A stretch of DNA of 64,000 bases. It comes from JADYZU01 sp964540965. GTDB lineage: Bacteria; Pseudomonadota; Alphaproteobacteria; Rhodobacterales; Rhodobacteraceae. Under the pieces are notes generated by a model. The model was not told the origin of the DNA. It made no database searches and was given only the letters and a program-made list of their open reading frames with translations. The stretch covers positions 62,001 through 126,000 of the forward strand of contig CAZIOT010000001.1 of NCBI GenBank assembly GCA_964540965.1. The letters run 5' to 3'. Each line of letters starts with the position of its first letter. The stretch's first letter is position 1. The position numbers were made by a program, and so were the translations under genes. Shown here piece after piece: positions 1 through 9,822 of this stretch.

Positions 1-1
1 C

Positions 2-241
2 CCGCCGGGCGCGCTGTCCGATCTGGTCGCCGGCGCGGTGCAGGCAGAAACCGGGCAGCGGCCGGCGCTGTCGACCTCGGGCGGGACGTCGGACGCGCGC
101 TTTGTCAAGGACTATTGCCCGGTGGTGGAATTCGGCCTTGTCGGCAAGACCATGCATCAGGTCGACGAACGGGTCGAATTGGCGCAGATCGAGGCGCTGA
201 AGCGGATCTATTCCCGCATCCTGAGCGACTATTTCGCCTGA
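2..241 (+). CDS. dapE: Succinyl-diaminopimelate desuccinylase, C-terminal part
   Basis: The gene runs in from the left edge; only the last 79 codons are present. DapE is an M20-family metallohydrolase that releases succinate from N-succinyl-LL-diaminopimelate in lysine and peptidoglycan-precursor synthesis in the cytoplasm. The visible tail carries the family's typical motifs [10 protein letters not shown] and [12 protein letters not shown]; the histidine in TMHQVDE is the expected metal ligand of the catalytic domain. It ends in TGA, about 117 bp before the next start. The identification rests on the C-terminal quarter only, but these motifs are characteristic. Confidence 0.85.
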   Translation, partial: PPGALSDLVAGAVQAETGQRPALSTSGGTSDARFVKDYCPVVEFGLVGKTMHQVDERVELAQIEALKRIYSRILSDYFA

Positions 242-358
242 TACGCGGCCGGCGGCGACGGTCAGGAAAATGTCACTGGACGGCGGCGCGGGGCTGGGGC
301 ATTGCCGGGGCCGTCGCCCGCCGCAACCCCGGCGCCGTGCCCCCGGACCGAGACCAGA

Positions 359-1492
359 ATGACCCCGCAAAACGGCTTTGCCTCGCCCCTGTTCATCTCA
401 GGCTCCATCGCCTTCATGCTGATCGGGGTCATCGGCACCTCTTACGGCATTGTCGTGCCGGCGCTGGCCCGGAGCTTTGGCATTGCCGAGGGCGTGGCGG
501 GCCTTGTCGTCACCGCCAATTCGATGGGCGCGACACTGACTGTCGCGCTGATGACGCTGGGTGTCATCGCCCTGACCACGCGCGCGGCACTGGTCCTGAT
601 CGCGCTGGGCGGCGGGCTGATCGCCGCGGGCGCCGGCTGGGCGCTGACCCTTGCCGGCGCGGCGGTCTGCGGGCTGGGCTATGGCGTGATCGCAGTCCGG
701 GTCAACCGCGACTTCATGCTGGGGTTCGGCGCGCGCGGTCCGGGGATGGTGGCGCTGGTCAATGGCATCTCGGGCATCGGCGCGGTGGTCGCGCCGCTCA
801 TCTGGCTTGCCGCGGGTTCGCGCGCCGGCATCCTGTTCGCGGTGATCGCCGGGCTGGCGCTGCTGACCCTGCCGCTTTATCGCGCCGCGCCCGATGCCGC
901 GCCCGAACCGGCGCGGCCCGCCGGCCTGCCGCGCTTTACCGCGGGGCGTGTCGGCTTCATCTCGCTCAACGGGTTGTCCTGCATCCTCGAATCCTCGATC
1001 TCGGGCTTTGCGGCGGCGGCGCTTCTGGCGATGGACATCGCGCCGAATCTGACGGCGCAACTGGTATCTGGCTATTTCGCGGCTTTCCTGATCGCGCGGC
1101 TGTCGCTTTATTACCTGTCGCGGCTGATCGCGCCGGAATGGCTGTTCCTGATCGGCACGATCGGCACCGCGGCCTGCATGACGGTGGCGATGACGCTTTG
1201 GCCCGCCGGCGGTTATGTCGCTGTCGGCGCCTTTGTCGGCATCGCCTTTCCGTCGTTCTATGTCTGGGGCAACCGGGTGCTGCACGGCGATGGCCGGATG
1301 ATGTCGGCGATCCTGATGACCGGGTTGATGGGCTGGGTCGTGGGCCCGGTGCTGTTCGGTGCGGCCCTGGACCGGCTGGGGATGGAGCAGTTGTTCGCCG
1401 GTATCGCCATCGGCGCCGCGGCGCTGGCTGTGGTGGTGCTTGCGGTCATCCTGCGCGCCGGGCGGCGGCCGGCGCCGATACCGGCGGAATAG
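359..1492 (+). CDS. MFS transporter
   Basis: A 377-aa integral membrane protein of about twelve hydrophobic segments with short loops and a charged/proline-rich central linker near residues 180-195, as in major facilitator superfamily carriers. The ATG at 359 was chosen because it begins directly before the first membrane helix (SGSIAFMLIGVIG); an upstream in-frame start at 302 would add an unlikely proline/arginine-rich leader. No substrate can be assigned. It sits four bases upstream of an ABC transporter pair in the same direction and may share its transcript. Confidence 0.7.
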   Translation: MTPQNGFASPLFISGSIAFMLIGVIGTSYGIVVPALARSFGIAEGVAGLVVTANSMGATLTVALMTLGVIALTTRAALVLIALGGGLIAAGAGWALTLAGAAVCGLGYGVIAVRVNRDFMLGFGARGPGMVALVNGISGIGAVVAPLIWLAAGSRAGILFAVIAGLALLTLPLYRAAPDAAPEPARPAGLPRFTAGRVGFISLNGLSCILESSISGFAAAALLAMDIAPNLTAQLVSGYFAAFLIARLSLYYLSRLIAPEWLFLIGTIGTAACMTVAMTLWPAGGYVAVGAFVGIAFPSFYVWGNRVLHGDGRMMSAILMTGLMGWVVGPVLFGAALDRLGMEQLFAGIAIGAAALAVVVLAVILRAGRRPAPIPAE

Positions 1493-1496
1493 GCCG

Positions 1497-2150
1497 GTGC
1501 TGGCGGTCCGCGGCGTCACCCGCAGCCATGCCGGCCCCGAGGGTGCCGTGGCCGTGCTGCGCGGCGTCGATCTGGATCTTGCCGCCGGGCAAAGCCTTGC
1601 CCTGACCGGAGAATCGGGCAGCGGCAAGAGCACGCTCCTGCATCTGATCGGCGGGCTGGACCGGCCCGATGCCGGCAGCATCCGCATCGACGGGACCGAG
1701 GTCACGACCCTGGACGACAGCGGGCGCGCCGCTCTGCGGCGCGGGACTGTCGGCGTGGTGTTCCAGCAGTTCAACCTGATCCCGGCGCTGGACGTGGCGG
1801 CCAATATCGCCTTTCAGGCGCGATTGGCCGGTCGGCACGATCCGGCGCTTTGCGCCGATCTGGCCGAGCGGATCGGCCTGACGTCGCATCTGCGCAAATA
1901 TCCCGAACAGTTGTCCGGCGGCCAGCAGCAGCGCGCCGCCATCGCCCGCACCCTTGCCGCGCGGCCGCGGCTGGTGCTGGCCGACGAGCCGACGGGCAAT
2001 CTGGACGAAGCGACGGCGGATCAGGTCATGGGCCTGATTCTGGCGCTGGTGGCCGAGGCCGGGTCGGCCCTGCTGATGGTGACGCATTCCGAACGGCTGG
2101 CCGCCCGGCTGGATCGGCGGGCGCATCTGAGTCACGGGCGAATCGGGTGA
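1497..2150 (+). CDS. ABC transporter ATP-binding protein (LolD/MacB-like)
   Basis: A 217-aa ATPase. Walker [10 protein letters not shown] lies near residues 38-46, the signature LSGGQQQR near 139-146, and Walker B LVLADEP near 159-165, followed by a D-loop (GNLDEAT) and the switch histidine in VTHS. The pattern and size match the LolD/MacB/YbbA group that powers lipoprotein or substrate extraction from the outer leaflet of the inner membrane. GTG at 1497 is the likely start. Its end overlaps the GTG start of the permease (GTGA), so the two are probably translationally coupled. The substrate is unknown. Confidence 0.85.
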   Translation: MLAVRGVTRSHAGPEGAVAVLRGVDLDLAAGQSLALTGESGSGKSTLLHLIGGLDRPDAGSIRIDGTEVTTLDDSGRAALRRGTVGVVFQQFNLIPALDVAANIAFQARLAGRHDPALCADLAERIGLTSHLRKYPEQLSGGQQQRAAIARTLAARPRLVLADEPTGNLDEATADQVMGLILALVAEAGSALLMVTHSERLAARLDRRAHLSHGRIG

Positions 2151-4531
2151 TCCGCGCCGCCCTTGCGGCGCTTCTGGCGCATTGGCGGCGCAATCCGCTG
2201 CAATTCCTGACGCTTTTCGGCGGTCTGGCGCTGGCCACCGCGCTGTGGACCGGGGTGCAGGCAATCAATTCCGAGGCGCGGGCCAGCTATGCCGCCGCTG
2301 CCGCCACCCTGGGTGAGGGGCAGTTGAGCCAACTGGTCGCCGCAGACGGCGGCGACCTGCCCGAGGCGACTTTCGTCGCCCTGCGCCGCGCTGGCTGGCT
2401 GGTCAGCCCGGTGGCCGAGGGGCGGCTGGGTGACGGGGTGCGCCTTGTCGGAATCGACCCGCTGACCGCGCCGGCCGGCATGGTGGCGCTGGCGCCGGCC
2501 GATGTCGCGGCGCTGGCCGCGATCCTGACCCCTCCGGGGCAGGTCCGCGGCACCGCCGCGACGCTGGCCGCGCTGGGCGATGTCGGCGCCGCGCCGGTCG
2601 TCGTCCCCGACATGGCCCCCGGCGTGGCGGTCACCGACCTTGCCACCGCGCAGCGCCTGCTGGGCAAGGACGGGCGGCTGAGCCGCCTTGTCCTTGCCCC
2701 TGCCCAGCCGCTGCGCCGGGCGCCGCTGGAAACCGTCGCCCCCGGGCTGATCCTGCGCAGCCCCGGACAGGGTGCCGATCTGGCGCGGCTGACCGACAGT
2801 TTCCACCTGAACCTCACCGCCTTCGGCCTTTTGGCCTTTGCTGTCGGCATCTTCATCGTCCATGGCGCGGTCGGGCTGGCCTTTGTCCAGCGGCGGGCGA
2901 CGGTGCGGACCTTGCGGGCGCTGGGCCTGCCGCTGCGGGTTCTGGTCACGGCGCTGGCGGGCGAACTGGTCCTGCTGGCGCTGCCGGCGGCGGTCACCGG
3001 GGTGGCACTGGGCTATGTCATCGCCGCCGCGCTTTTGCCCGATGTCGCGCTCAGCCTGCGCGGGCTTTACGGGGCCGAGGTGGCGGGGCAACTGGCGGTG
3101 CGGCCGGGCTGGATCCTGTCCGGCCTTGCCATGGCGCTGGGCGGAACCGGGCTGGCCGCGGCGGCGGGGCTGGTGCAGATGGCGCGGATGCCGCTGGTCG
3201 CGGCGACCGCGCCACAGGCGCTGGCCGACCGCGCCCGGCCGGCGCGGATGGCCGCGCTGTCCATCACCCTTCTGGCAGCGGCCGGGGGGTTTGCGTTGTG
3301 GGGCAACGGCCTTGCCGCCGGGTTCGCCCTTCTCGGCTGCCTGATGATCGGCGCGGCGCTGGCCCTGCCGCCGCTTCTGTCGGTTGCGCTGCGGCTGGCG
3401 GCGCGGCTGGCGCGCCGGCCGCTGCCGCAATGGGTCTGGGCCGATGCGCGGCAACAACTGCCGGCGCTGTCGCTGTCGCTGATGGCGCTGCTTCTGGCGA
3501 TGTCGGCCAATGTCGGGGTCGCGACCATGGTGTCGTCCTTTCGCCTGACCTTCGTCGCCTTCCTTGACCAGCGGCTGTCGTCGGAACTGTATCTCCAGAC
3601 CGCCGATCCCGCCCAGGCCGCGCGCGTAGAGGCGGTGGCCATTGCACAGGGCGCTGCCGTCCTGCCGCAATACGCGGTCGAACGCGATCTTGCCGGCGCG
3701 CCGGGCGAACTTTACGGCGCCCGCGACCATGCCACCTATTCCGACAACTGGCGCCTTCTGGCCGCCGGGCCGGATCCGTGGGGCGAGGTCTGGGCCGGGC
3801 GCGGCGTTCTGGTCAACGAACAACTTGCCCGCCGTGCCGGACTGGCGCCGGGCGGCGTGCTGGACGTGGGCGTGCCGCTGACCGTCGCCGGCATCTATGG
3901 CGACTATGGCAACCCGGTTGGACAGGCGGTGATCGGCGAGGGGCTGTTCCGCCGCCTGTTCCCCGATGCCGTGCCGCTTCGGTTCGGCCTACGGCTGGAC
4001 CCGGCCGATGTGCCGGCCATGCGGCAGGGGCTGGCCGATCGGGCCGGCCTGCCCCCGGCTGCAATGATCGATCAGGCCACGCTCAAGGCGTTTTCGCTGG
4101 GCGTGTTCGACCGCACTTTCGCGGTGACGGCGGCCTTGAATGCGCTGACCCTTGCCGTCGCCGCCTTTGCCCTGTTGATGAGCCTGCTGACCCTGGCCGT
4201 CATGCGTCTGCCGGCGCTGGCGCCGGTCTGGGCCATGGGCGTCACCCGCCGCCGCCTTGCCGCGATCGAGATCCTGCGCGCGCTTGCGCTGGCCGCGTTG
4301 ACGGCGGTGCTGGCGCTGCCCTTGGGTCTGCTCCTTGCCTGGGCGCTGCTGGCGGTGGTCAATGTCGCGGCCTTTGGCTGGCGTTTGCCGATGTTCCTGT
4401 TCCCGCTCGATTACCTGCGGCTGACCCTTGCCGCGCTTGCCGCCGCCGGTCTGGCGGCCGCGATCCCCGCCCTCAGGCTGTGGCGCACGCCGCCGGCCGA
4501 ATTGCTCAAGGTCTTTGCCGGTGAACGCTAG
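2147..4531 (+). CDS. FtsX-like ABC transporter permease
   Basis: A 794-aa permease, partner of the preceding ATPase (GTGA overlap). It has an N-terminal membrane anchor near residues 15-40, a periplasmic MacB-like domain, a cluster of helices around residues 220-450, a second periplasmic domain, and C-terminal helices, i.e. two FtsX repeats in one chain as in YbbP-type permeases. The ATPase is encoded separately. It overlaps the start of the following secreted lipocalin gene by 11 bp, which suggests that the three-gene operon exports or handles an envelope lipid or protein. The substrate is unknown. Confidence 0.8.
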   Translation: MIRAALAALLAHWRRNPLQFLTLFGGLALATALWTGVQAINSEARASYAAAAATLGEGQLSQLVAADGGDLPEATFVALRRAGWLVSPVAEGRLGDGVRLVGIDPLTAPAGMVALAPADVAALAAILTPPGQVRGTAATLAALGDVGAAPVVVPDMAPGVAVTDLATAQRLLGKDGRLSRLVLAPAQPLRRAPLETVAPGLILRSPGQGADLARLTDSFHLNLTAFGLLAFAVGIFIVHGAVGLAFVQRRATVRTLRALGLPLRVLVTALAGELVLLALPAAVTGVALGYVIAAALLPDVALSLRGLYGAEVAGQLAVRPGWILSGLAMALGGTGLAAAAGLVQMARMPLVAATAPQALADRARPARMAALSITLLAAAGGFALWGNGLAAGFALLGCLMIGAALALPPLLSVALRLAARLARRPLPQWVWADARQQLPALSLSLMALLLAMSANVGVATMVSSFRLTFVAFLDQRLSSELYLQTADPAQAARVEAVAIAQGAAVLPQYAVERDLAGAPGELYGARDHATYSDNWRLLAAGPDPWGEVWAGRGVLVNEQLARRAGLAPGGVLDVGVPLTVAGIYGDYGNPVGQAVIGEGLFRRLFPDAVPLRFGLRLDPADVPAMRQGLADRAGLPPAAMIDQATLKAFSLGVFDRTFAVTAALNALTLAVAAFALLMSLLTLAVMRLPALAPVWAMGVTRRRLAAIEILRALALAALTAVLALPLGLLLAWALLAVVNVAAFGWRLPMFLFPLDYLRLTLAALAAAGLAAAIPALRLWRTPPAELLKVFAGER

Positions 4532-5534
4532 GGTCCTGATCCTGCTTCTGTTTCCCGCCCCGGCGCTGGCGCAGGGCTTTGCCGGGCTGGGCGCCGGGGC
4601 CGAGGGGTTCGACCTGCCGCAGCCGGGCGTCACCCTTGAATTCCCGGCCGATCACGGCGCCCATCCGGGCTTTCGCATCGAATGGTGGTATCTGACCGCC
4701 AACCTGACCGGCCCGGACGGGACCGATTACGGCATCCAGTGGACGCTGTTCCGCACCGGCCTTGCGCCGGGGCTGGATCCGGTCTGGATGGCCCATGCCG
4801 CGGTGACCACACCGACGCGGCATCTGGTGGCGGAACGTCTGGCGCATGTGCCGGGGCAGGCCGGGGTGACGGCCGCGCCGTTCGAGGCCTGGATCGACGA
4901 ATGGCGCATGGCCGGGCCGGACATCGACCATCTGACGCTGACCGCACAGGGGCAGGACTTTGCCTATGATCTTACGCTCGCCGCCCAAGGTCCGCTGGTG
5001 GTTCATGGCGACCGCGGATTTTCGGTGAAATCGCCGGAAGGACAGGCAAGTTACTATTACTCGCAACCCTACTATTCTGTCTCTGGCACGATCCTGCTTT
5101 GTGACGAGGACATTGCCGTGACCGGCAACGCCTGGCTGGACCGCGAATGGTCAAGCCAGCCTCTGGCCGCCGACCAGACCGGCTGGGACTGGTTTTTGCT
5201 GTCCTTCGACGATGGCGCCAAGCTGATGGGTTTTGTCCTGCGCAGCAAGGACGGCAGCGACTTTGGCTCGGCAAGCTGGATTGCGGCGGACGGCAGCGTC
5301 ACCGCCTATGGCGACGGCGCGCTGACGGCCGTGCCGCAATCAACCGCGCGCGTCGTGGGTCGCGAGGTGCCCACGACATGGCGCGTGACGCTGCCGGACC
5401 GCGGGCTTGACGTCACGGTCGCGGCGCTGAACCCGCAGGCGTGGATGGCGACCTCGGTTCCCTATTGGGAGGGGCCGGTGGTGGTCAGCGGCAGCCACGA
5501 TGGCCGCGGCTATCTGGAGATGACGGGCTATTAG
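4521..5534 (+). CDS. Secreted CrtC/AttH-type lipocalin-fold protein
   Basis: A 337-aa protein with a short signal peptide ([12 protein letters not shown]) and the two-domain lipocalin-like fold of the hydroxyneurosporene synthase (CrtC)/AttH family: [12 protein letters not shown] near residue 55, [12 protein letters not shown] near 178 and [11 protein letters not shown] near 205 are the conserved blocks. The GTG start at 4521 lies inside the end of the permease gene. AttH-like proteins are commonly encoded beside a MacB-like ABC transporter, which is the arrangement here. Relation to true carotenoid 1,2-hydratase is structural only; no carotenoid genes are nearby, so the ligand is unknown. 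Confidence 0.75.
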   Translation: MNARVLILLLFPAPALAQGFAGLGAGAEGFDLPQPGVTLEFPADHGAHPGFRIEWWYLTANLTGPDGTDYGIQWTLFRTGLAPGLDPVWMAHAAVTTPTRHLVAERLAHVPGQAGVTAAPFEAWIDEWRMAGPDIDHLTLTAQGQDFAYDLTLAAQGPLVVHGDRGFSVKSPEGQASYYYSQPYYSVSGTILLCDEDIAVTGNAWLDREWSSQPLAADQTGWDWFLLSFDDGAKLMGFVLRSKDGSDFGSASWIAADGSVTAYGDGALTAVPQSTARVVGREVPTTWRVTLPDRGLDVTVAALNPQAWMATSVPYWEGPVVVSGSHDGRGYLEMTGY

Positions 5535-5537
5535 GGC

Positions 5538-5555
5538 GGTGGGCTTTTGCCCACC
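5538..5555. terminator. Hairpin between convergent genes
   Basis: Perfect 7-bp stem GGTGGGC/GCCCACC with a TTTT loop between the lipocalin stop and the epmA stop; flanking bases read AGGGC and CTAC. It can serve both convergent genes. A longer element with the same core occurs at 12489-12541. Confidence 0.55.
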
Positions 5556-6587
5556 CTACGGCGCCGGCGCCCATTGCACGTCGGAAAGCCGCGGCGTGCC
5601 GGTGGCCAGCATCACCAGCCGGTCAAAGCCCAGCGCGATACCGGCGGTCGACGGCATCAGCGGCAGGGCCGCCAGCAGATCCTCGTCCAGGGGATAGCGT
5701 TCGCCGTAAAGCCGCTCTTTTTCGTCCATCTCGGCCTCGAACCGGCGGCGCTGTTCGGCGGCGTCGGTCAATTCGCCAAAGCCGTTGGCAAGTTCCACGC
5801 CGCAGGCATAGACCTCGAACCGTTCCGACAGGCGCGGGTCGTCAGGGCAGCGGCGGGCAAGCGCCGCCTCGGCGGCGGGGTAACGGTCCAGCACGGTCAC
5901 CCTGCCGTGGCCCAGATGCGGTTCCACCCGCGCGACAAGGGCCCGGCTGAACAGGTCCGACCAGGTGTCGTCGCTGGCCACCCGCAGATCGCCCATCCGG
6001 GCCGCCAGAGCATCACGGTCGGTCGTGCCGTCGGCGCGGATCGTCGCCAGCAGGTCGATGCCGGCAAGCCGGTCAAAGGCATCGGCGACCGACAGCCGGT
6101 CATAGGGCAGGAACGGATCGCACCAGACCCCGCCGTGATGCAGGCGCGCTGCCCCCGCCTGAACGGCGGCAAGGCGCAGCATCTGCGCCGTATCCTCCAT
6201 CAGAACGGTGTAGTCCTGCCGTGCGCGATACCATTCCAGCATGGTGAACTCCGCGGCATGCCGCGGCCCGCCTTCGCGATTGCGCCAGACATGGGCAAAG
6301 GCGGCGATGCGGGTTTCCCCCGCCGCCAGCAGCTTTTTCATAGCGAATTCGGGCGAGGTGTGCAGATAGCGCGTCACCGATTGCCCGGCGTCATCGGTCG
6401 ACACGGTGGCGAAGGCGTGCAGATGTGCCTCGTTTCCCGGGCTGACGGCCATCGCCGCCGGATCGACTTCGGTAAAGCCCTCGGCCTCAAGCCAGTCGCG
6501 GATCGCCCGCTGGATCCGGTTCCGGGTCACAAGCAGCGGCCGCCGGTCGGCGTGGCGCGACGGGTGCCACCAGGTCGTGTCGGTCAT
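5556..6587 (-). CDS. epmA: EF-P lysine aminoacylase EpmA
   Basis: A 343-aa class II lysyl-tRNA-synthetase-like enzyme without an anticodon-binding domain (also called GenX, PoxA or YjeA). It attaches a lysyl group to a lysine of elongation factor P. Class II motifs are visible: motif 2 with [11 protein letters not shown] and [12 protein letters not shown] (residues about 110-135), and motif 3 in the C-terminal [12 protein letters not shown]. The ATG at 6587 begins [10 protein letters not shown], the usual N-terminus; upstream in-frame codons give an unlikely leader. It is divergent from efp, its substrate gene, with 110 bp between the starts. Confidence 0.92.
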   Translation of the reverse strand: MTDTTWWHPSRHADRRPLLVTRNRIQRAIRDWLEAEGFTEVDPAAMAVSPGNEAHLHAFATVSTDDAGQSVTRYLHTSPEFAMKKLLAAGETRIAAFAHVWRNREGGPRHAAEFTMLEWYRARQDYTVLMEDTAQMLRLAAVQAGAARLHHGGVWCDPFLPYDRLSVADAFDRLAGIDLLATIRADGTTDRDALAARMGDLRVASDDTWSDLFSRALVARVEPHLGHGRVTVLDRYPAAEAALARRCPDDPRLSERFEVYACGVELANGFGELTDAAEQRRRFEAEMDEKERLYGERYPLDEDLLAALPLMPSTAGIALGFDRLVMLATGTPRLSDVQWAPAP

Positions 6588-6697
6588 GCGGGCTCCAACG
6601 CAGGGGGACTGGCGAAAGACGGCGGGATGCGTTAGGGGCAGCCCACAATCCTGCGGGCCTTCATGCCCGCCGTTGCTCATTCACAAGGGAATCTCCC

Positions 6698-7267
6698 GTG
6701 GTCAAGGTCATCGCCTCCTCGCTCCGCAAGGGGAATGTCGTCGAGATCGACGGCAAGCTGTATGTCGTCCTTCTGGCCGACACGTTCCGCCCCGGCAAGG
6801 GCACGCCCACCACCAGCGTCGACATGCGCCGCATCTCGGACGGGGTGAAGGTGTCGGAACGCTGGAAGACCACCGATCAGGTCGAGAAGGCCACGGTGGA
6901 CGAACGGGAATACGATTTCCTCTATGAGGACGGCGAGGGCTTCCACTTCATGGAGCCGACGACCTATGACCAGGTCGTGGTGACCGAGGACATCATGGGC
7001 GCCAACAAGGTCTACCTGCAGGAAGGGATGCGCTGCTGGCTCAAGACCTATGACGGCGCGCCGATCGCCATCGAAGTGCCGCAGAAGATCACCGTCGAGA
7101 TCACCGAGACCGAGCCGGTGGTCAAGGGCCAGACCGCCTCGTCGTCCTACAAGCCGGCGATGACCTCGAACGGGCTGCGGGTGATGGTGCCGCCGCATAT
7201 CGGTGCGGGCACCAGGATCATCATCAACACCGACGACGACAGCTACGTCCAGCGCGCGACCGAGTGA
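6698..7267 (+). CDS. efp: Elongation factor P
   Basis: A 189-aa protein with the three-domain EF-P fold, which binds stalled ribosomes and promotes peptide bond formation at polyproline stretches. The N-terminal KOW-like domain holds the loop [10 protein letters not shown], whose lysine is the residue modified by EpmA, encoded divergently here. The C-terminal OB domains end with [29 protein letters not shown]. The start is GTG, preceded by AAGGGA. A strong terminator follows. Confidence 0.95.
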   Translation: MVKVIASSLRKGNVVEIDGKLYVVLLADTFRPGKGTPTTSVDMRRISDGVKVSERWKTTDQVEKATVDEREYDFLYEDGEGFHFMEPTTYDQVVVTEDIMGANKVYLQEGMRCWLKTYDGAPIAIEVPQKITVEITETEPVVKGQTASSSYKPAMTSNGLRVMVPPHIGAGTRIIINTDDDSYVQRATE

Positions 7268-7285
7268 TCGCGCCGATACGGTGAC

Positions 7286-7312
7286 AAGGCCCGCCCCGGT
7301 GGCGGGCCTTTT
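7286..7312 (+). terminator. Intrinsic terminator of efp
   Basis: Stem AAGGCCCGCC/GGCGGGCCTT with a CCGGT loop followed by TTTT, 18 bp after the efp stop. Confidence 0.8.
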
Positions 7313-7336
7313 GCTGCCTGCCGGAAAGGGGTTGCG

Positions 7337-7723
7337 ATGCGGGGTTCGGGGTTTGCGCTGGCCGGTGCCGCTGGCGGTGCCGCTGCGGTCTGGCTGGCGA
7401 TGACCGCCTTCTCTGCTTTGGACGACGGCATTTCGCGGACCTACCGCTGCGACCAGATCGCGCTCGAGGCGGCGGCGCGGGCGGGTGCAGAGGGGCTTAT
7501 CGGGCAGTTGCTGCTGGGCAAGGGCCTGCCCGATCTTGAGGCCGCCGCGCGGGCCGCCGGCTTGGCCGTGACGCAGACCGACAAGGGCGATCATGTCGAG
7601 GTCGGGGTCGGCGAACAGGGGGCCTTGCGCTTTGATGTGGCCGCAAGCGGTGCCCTTGCGCTGCTGCCGATGCCCGGCACCGCGCCCTGTGAAAGCCCGG
7701 TCAGAACGGCCGCACCGCCATAA
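7337..7723 (+). CDS. Hypothetical secreted or anchored protein
   Basis: A 128-aa protein with one hydrophobic N-terminal segment (residues about 6-26, ALAGAAGGAAAVWLAMTAF), then a soluble region that includes the acidic stretch DKGDHVEVGVGE. Two cysteines (YRC and APC) could form a disulfide in the periplasm. I recognise no family. Its 3' end overlaps the convergent membrane gene by 23 bp. Codon use and GC match its neighbours, so it is probably real. Confidence 0.5.
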   Translation: MRGSGFALAGAAGGAAAVWLAMTAFSALDDGISRTYRCDQIALEAAARAGAEGLIGQLLLGKGLPDLEAAARAAGLAVTQTDKGDHVEVGVGEQGALRFDVAASGALALLPMPGTAPCESPVRTAAPP

Positions 7724-8066
7724 GCCCGGTCGCGATGACCAGCACCACGGCCTGCACCAAAGCCAGAACCAGCGCCGGCCCGGTGCGCATCGCCCACAGG
7801 GCGCGGCGGCTGCGGGCGCCCAGAACCGAGTGCAGCGCGATTGCGGCAAGGCCGAGCCACGGGAACCACATCCGCCACCACGGGCCGATGACCGCCAGCC
7901 CGGCGACCCCCGAAAGCCCGACCAGCACCACCATCGTCAGATAGACCCGGCGGTACATCGCCCCGAACCGGGCCACATCGCCGGCGCCGAACAGGATCGC
8001 CGCGGCCCAGACAAGGGTCGCGGCAAGGCCCGCATAGGCAAGCCAGGCGTGTAACGTGCTGAACAT
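7701..8066 (-). CDS. Small four-helix membrane protein
   Basis: A 121-aa protein made almost entirely of four hydrophobic segments (starting at residues about 6, 45, 67 and 98) joined by short arginine-containing loops. The ATG at 8066 begins MFSTLHAWLAYAG. The size and pattern resemble small CopD/DUF2214-like membrane proteins, but no diagnostic residue is visible, so the function is unknown. It lies downstream of serA in the same direction with an 85-bp gap and overlaps the convergent hypothetical gene. Confidence 0.55.
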   Translation of the reverse strand: MFSTLHAWLAYAGLAATLVWAAAILFGAGDVARFGAMYRRVYLTMVVLVGLSGVAGLAVIGPWWRMWFPWLGLAAIALHSVLGARSRRALWAMRTGPALVLALVQAVVLVIATGLMAVRPF

Positions 8067-8151
8067 GGCTGTGCCCTTTTGCTGTGCTGGCACGAGTTTA
8101 GCCGGCCGAAAAGTGCCGGAACAGGGGTCGCGCCGAACGGCCCCTTCCGGA

Positions 8152-9747
8152 TCACGCCACGTCGAACACCAGCGGCTTGACCTGATTGAACTTGCCGGTG
8201 GCCAGCAGCTTCGCCTGGATCGTCTCGGGCAGGGGGTCGTCGATATAGAGGATGGCAATCGCCTCGCCCCCCGGCGCCGCGCGGCCAAGGGTGAAGTTGG
8301 CGATGTTCACGCCGTTCTCGCCCAGGATGCCGCCAAGCGCGCCGATGATGCCCGGCACGTCGTCATTGGTGGTATAAACCATGTTCGCCCCGATCTCGGC
8401 ATCGACATTGATGCCCTTGATCTGGATGAACCGCGGCTTGCCGTCGCTGAACACCGTGCCCGCGACCGAGCGTTCGCGCTGCGCGGTCACCACGGTCACC
8501 TTCACATAGCCCTCGAACATGCCGGACTGGTCCTGCCGGGTGGTCGAGATCTGGATGCCGCGTTCGCGCGCGATGACCGGGGCCGAGACCAGGTTCACAT
8601 CCGGGTTCGCCCGGCGCATGATCCCGGCGATCACGGCGCATTCCAGCGCCCGCAGGTTCATCGTCGCCACCACGCCGTCAAACAGCACGTTGATCGCGGT
8701 GATCGGCTCGTCCGTCATCTGGCCGACGAAATTGCCCAGATGCCCGGCCAGCTTGATCCACGGTCCCATCACCTTGGCCTCTTCGGCGGTGACACTGGGC
8801 ATGTTCAGCGCATTGGTCACGGCGCCGCTCAGCAAATAGTCCGACATCTGTTCGGCGACCTGCAACGCCACATTCTCCTGCGCCTCGGTGGTCGAGGCGC
8901 CAAGATGCGGGGTGACGACGACATTGGGCAGGTTGAACAGCACGCTTTCGGTGGCCGGCTCTACGGCGAACACGTCAAGCGCGGCGCCGGCGACATGGCC
9001 CGATTGCAGCAGGTCGGCCAGCGCCTCTTCGTCGATCAGCCCGCCGCGGGCGCAGTTGATGATGCGCACCCCCGGTTTTGTCCTGGCCAGATTCTCGCGG
9101 CTCAGGATGTTGCGGGTGGCGTCGGTCAGCGGCACATGCAGGGTGATGAAATCGGCGCGCACCAGCAGGTCATCCAGTTCCACCTTTTCCACGCCCATCT
9201 GGTCGGCGCGTTCCTGACCCAGGAACGGGTCATAGGCGATCACCTTCATCTTCAGCCCGCGGGCGCGGTCGCAGACGATGGAGCCGATGTTGCCGGCACC
9301 GATCACGCCAAGGGTCTTGCCGGTCAGCTCCACGCCCATGAAGCGCGACTTTTCCCATTTGCCGGCATGGGTCGAGGCCGAGGCCTCGGGGATTTGCCGG
9401 GCGACGGCGAACATCATGGCGATGGCATGTTCGGCCGTGGTGATCGAATTGCCGAAGGGCGTGTTCATCACGATGATGCCCTTCTTCGACGCGGCGGGAA
9501 TGTCCACGTTGTCGACACCGATCCCGGCGCGGCCGATGACCTTGAGGTTCTTGGCCGCCGCGATCAGCTTTTCGGTCGCCTTGGTGGCCGAACGGATGGC
9601 GAGGCCGTCATAATTGCCGATGATTTCGGCCAGCTTTTCCTTGTCCTTGCCCAGTTTGGGCTGGAAATCGACGTCGATCCCGCGGTCGCGAAAGATCTGG
9701 ACGGCGGCGTCTGAGAGTTCGTCGGAAATGAGAACCTTGGGGGGCAT
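8152..9747 (-). CDS. serA: D-3-phosphoglycerate dehydrogenase
   Basis: A 531-aa long-form enzyme that oxidises 3-phosphoglycerate with NAD, the first step of serine synthesis. The Rossmann domain holds LGVIGAGNIGSIV (residues about 144-156); VVVTPHLGASTTEAQ carries the catalytic histidine near 280. The protein continues with an intervening domain and a C-terminal ACT domain (VPGIIGALGGILGENGVNIANFTLGR) for serine feedback. It lies 75 bp downstream of serC, and two palindromes fill that gap. Confidence 0.95.
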   Translation of the reverse strand: MPPKVLISDELSDAAVQIFRDRGIDVDFQPKLGKDKEKLAEIIGNYDGLAIRSATKATEKLIAAAKNLKVIGRAGIGVDNVDIPAASKKGIIVMNTPFGNSITTAEHAIAMMFAVARQIPEASASTHAGKWEKSRFMGVELTGKTLGVIGAGNIGSIVCDRARGLKMKVIAYDPFLGQERADQMGVEKVELDDLLVRADFITLHVPLTDATRNILSRENLARTKPGVRIINCARGGLIDEEALADLLQSGHVAGAALDVFAVEPATESVLFNLPNVVVTPHLGASTTEAQENVALQVAEQMSDYLLSGAVTNALNMPSVTAEEAKVMGPWIKLAGHLGNFVGQMTDEPITAINVLFDGVVATMNLRALECAVIAGIMRRANPDVNLVSAPVIARERGIQISTTRQDQSGMFEGYVKVTVVTAQRERSVAGTVFSDGKPRFIQIKGINVDAEIGANMVYTTNDDVPGIIGALGGILGENGVNIANFTLGRAAPGGEAIAILYIDDPLPETIQAKLLATGKFNQVKPLVFDVA

Positions 9748-9772
9748 GTGCGTGCTCCTCTGAAAGGGGGTT

Positions 9773-9821
9773 CCGAAAATTCGCGAATTTTCGGGGGGAC
9801 GGGAAATTTCGCGAAATTTCC
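9773..9821. repeat. Two adjacent perfect palindromes in the serC-serA gap
   Basis: Palindrome one, 9773-9794, is a 22-bp perfect self-complement with half-site CCGAAAATTCG. Palindrome two, 9802-9821, is a 20-bp perfect self-complement with half-site GGAAATTTCG. Both centre on CGCG and are separated by seven bases. They lie between the serC stop and the serA start on the minus strand and are AT-rich islands in GC-rich DNA. Role unknown. Confidence 0.85.
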
Positions 9822-9822
9822 G

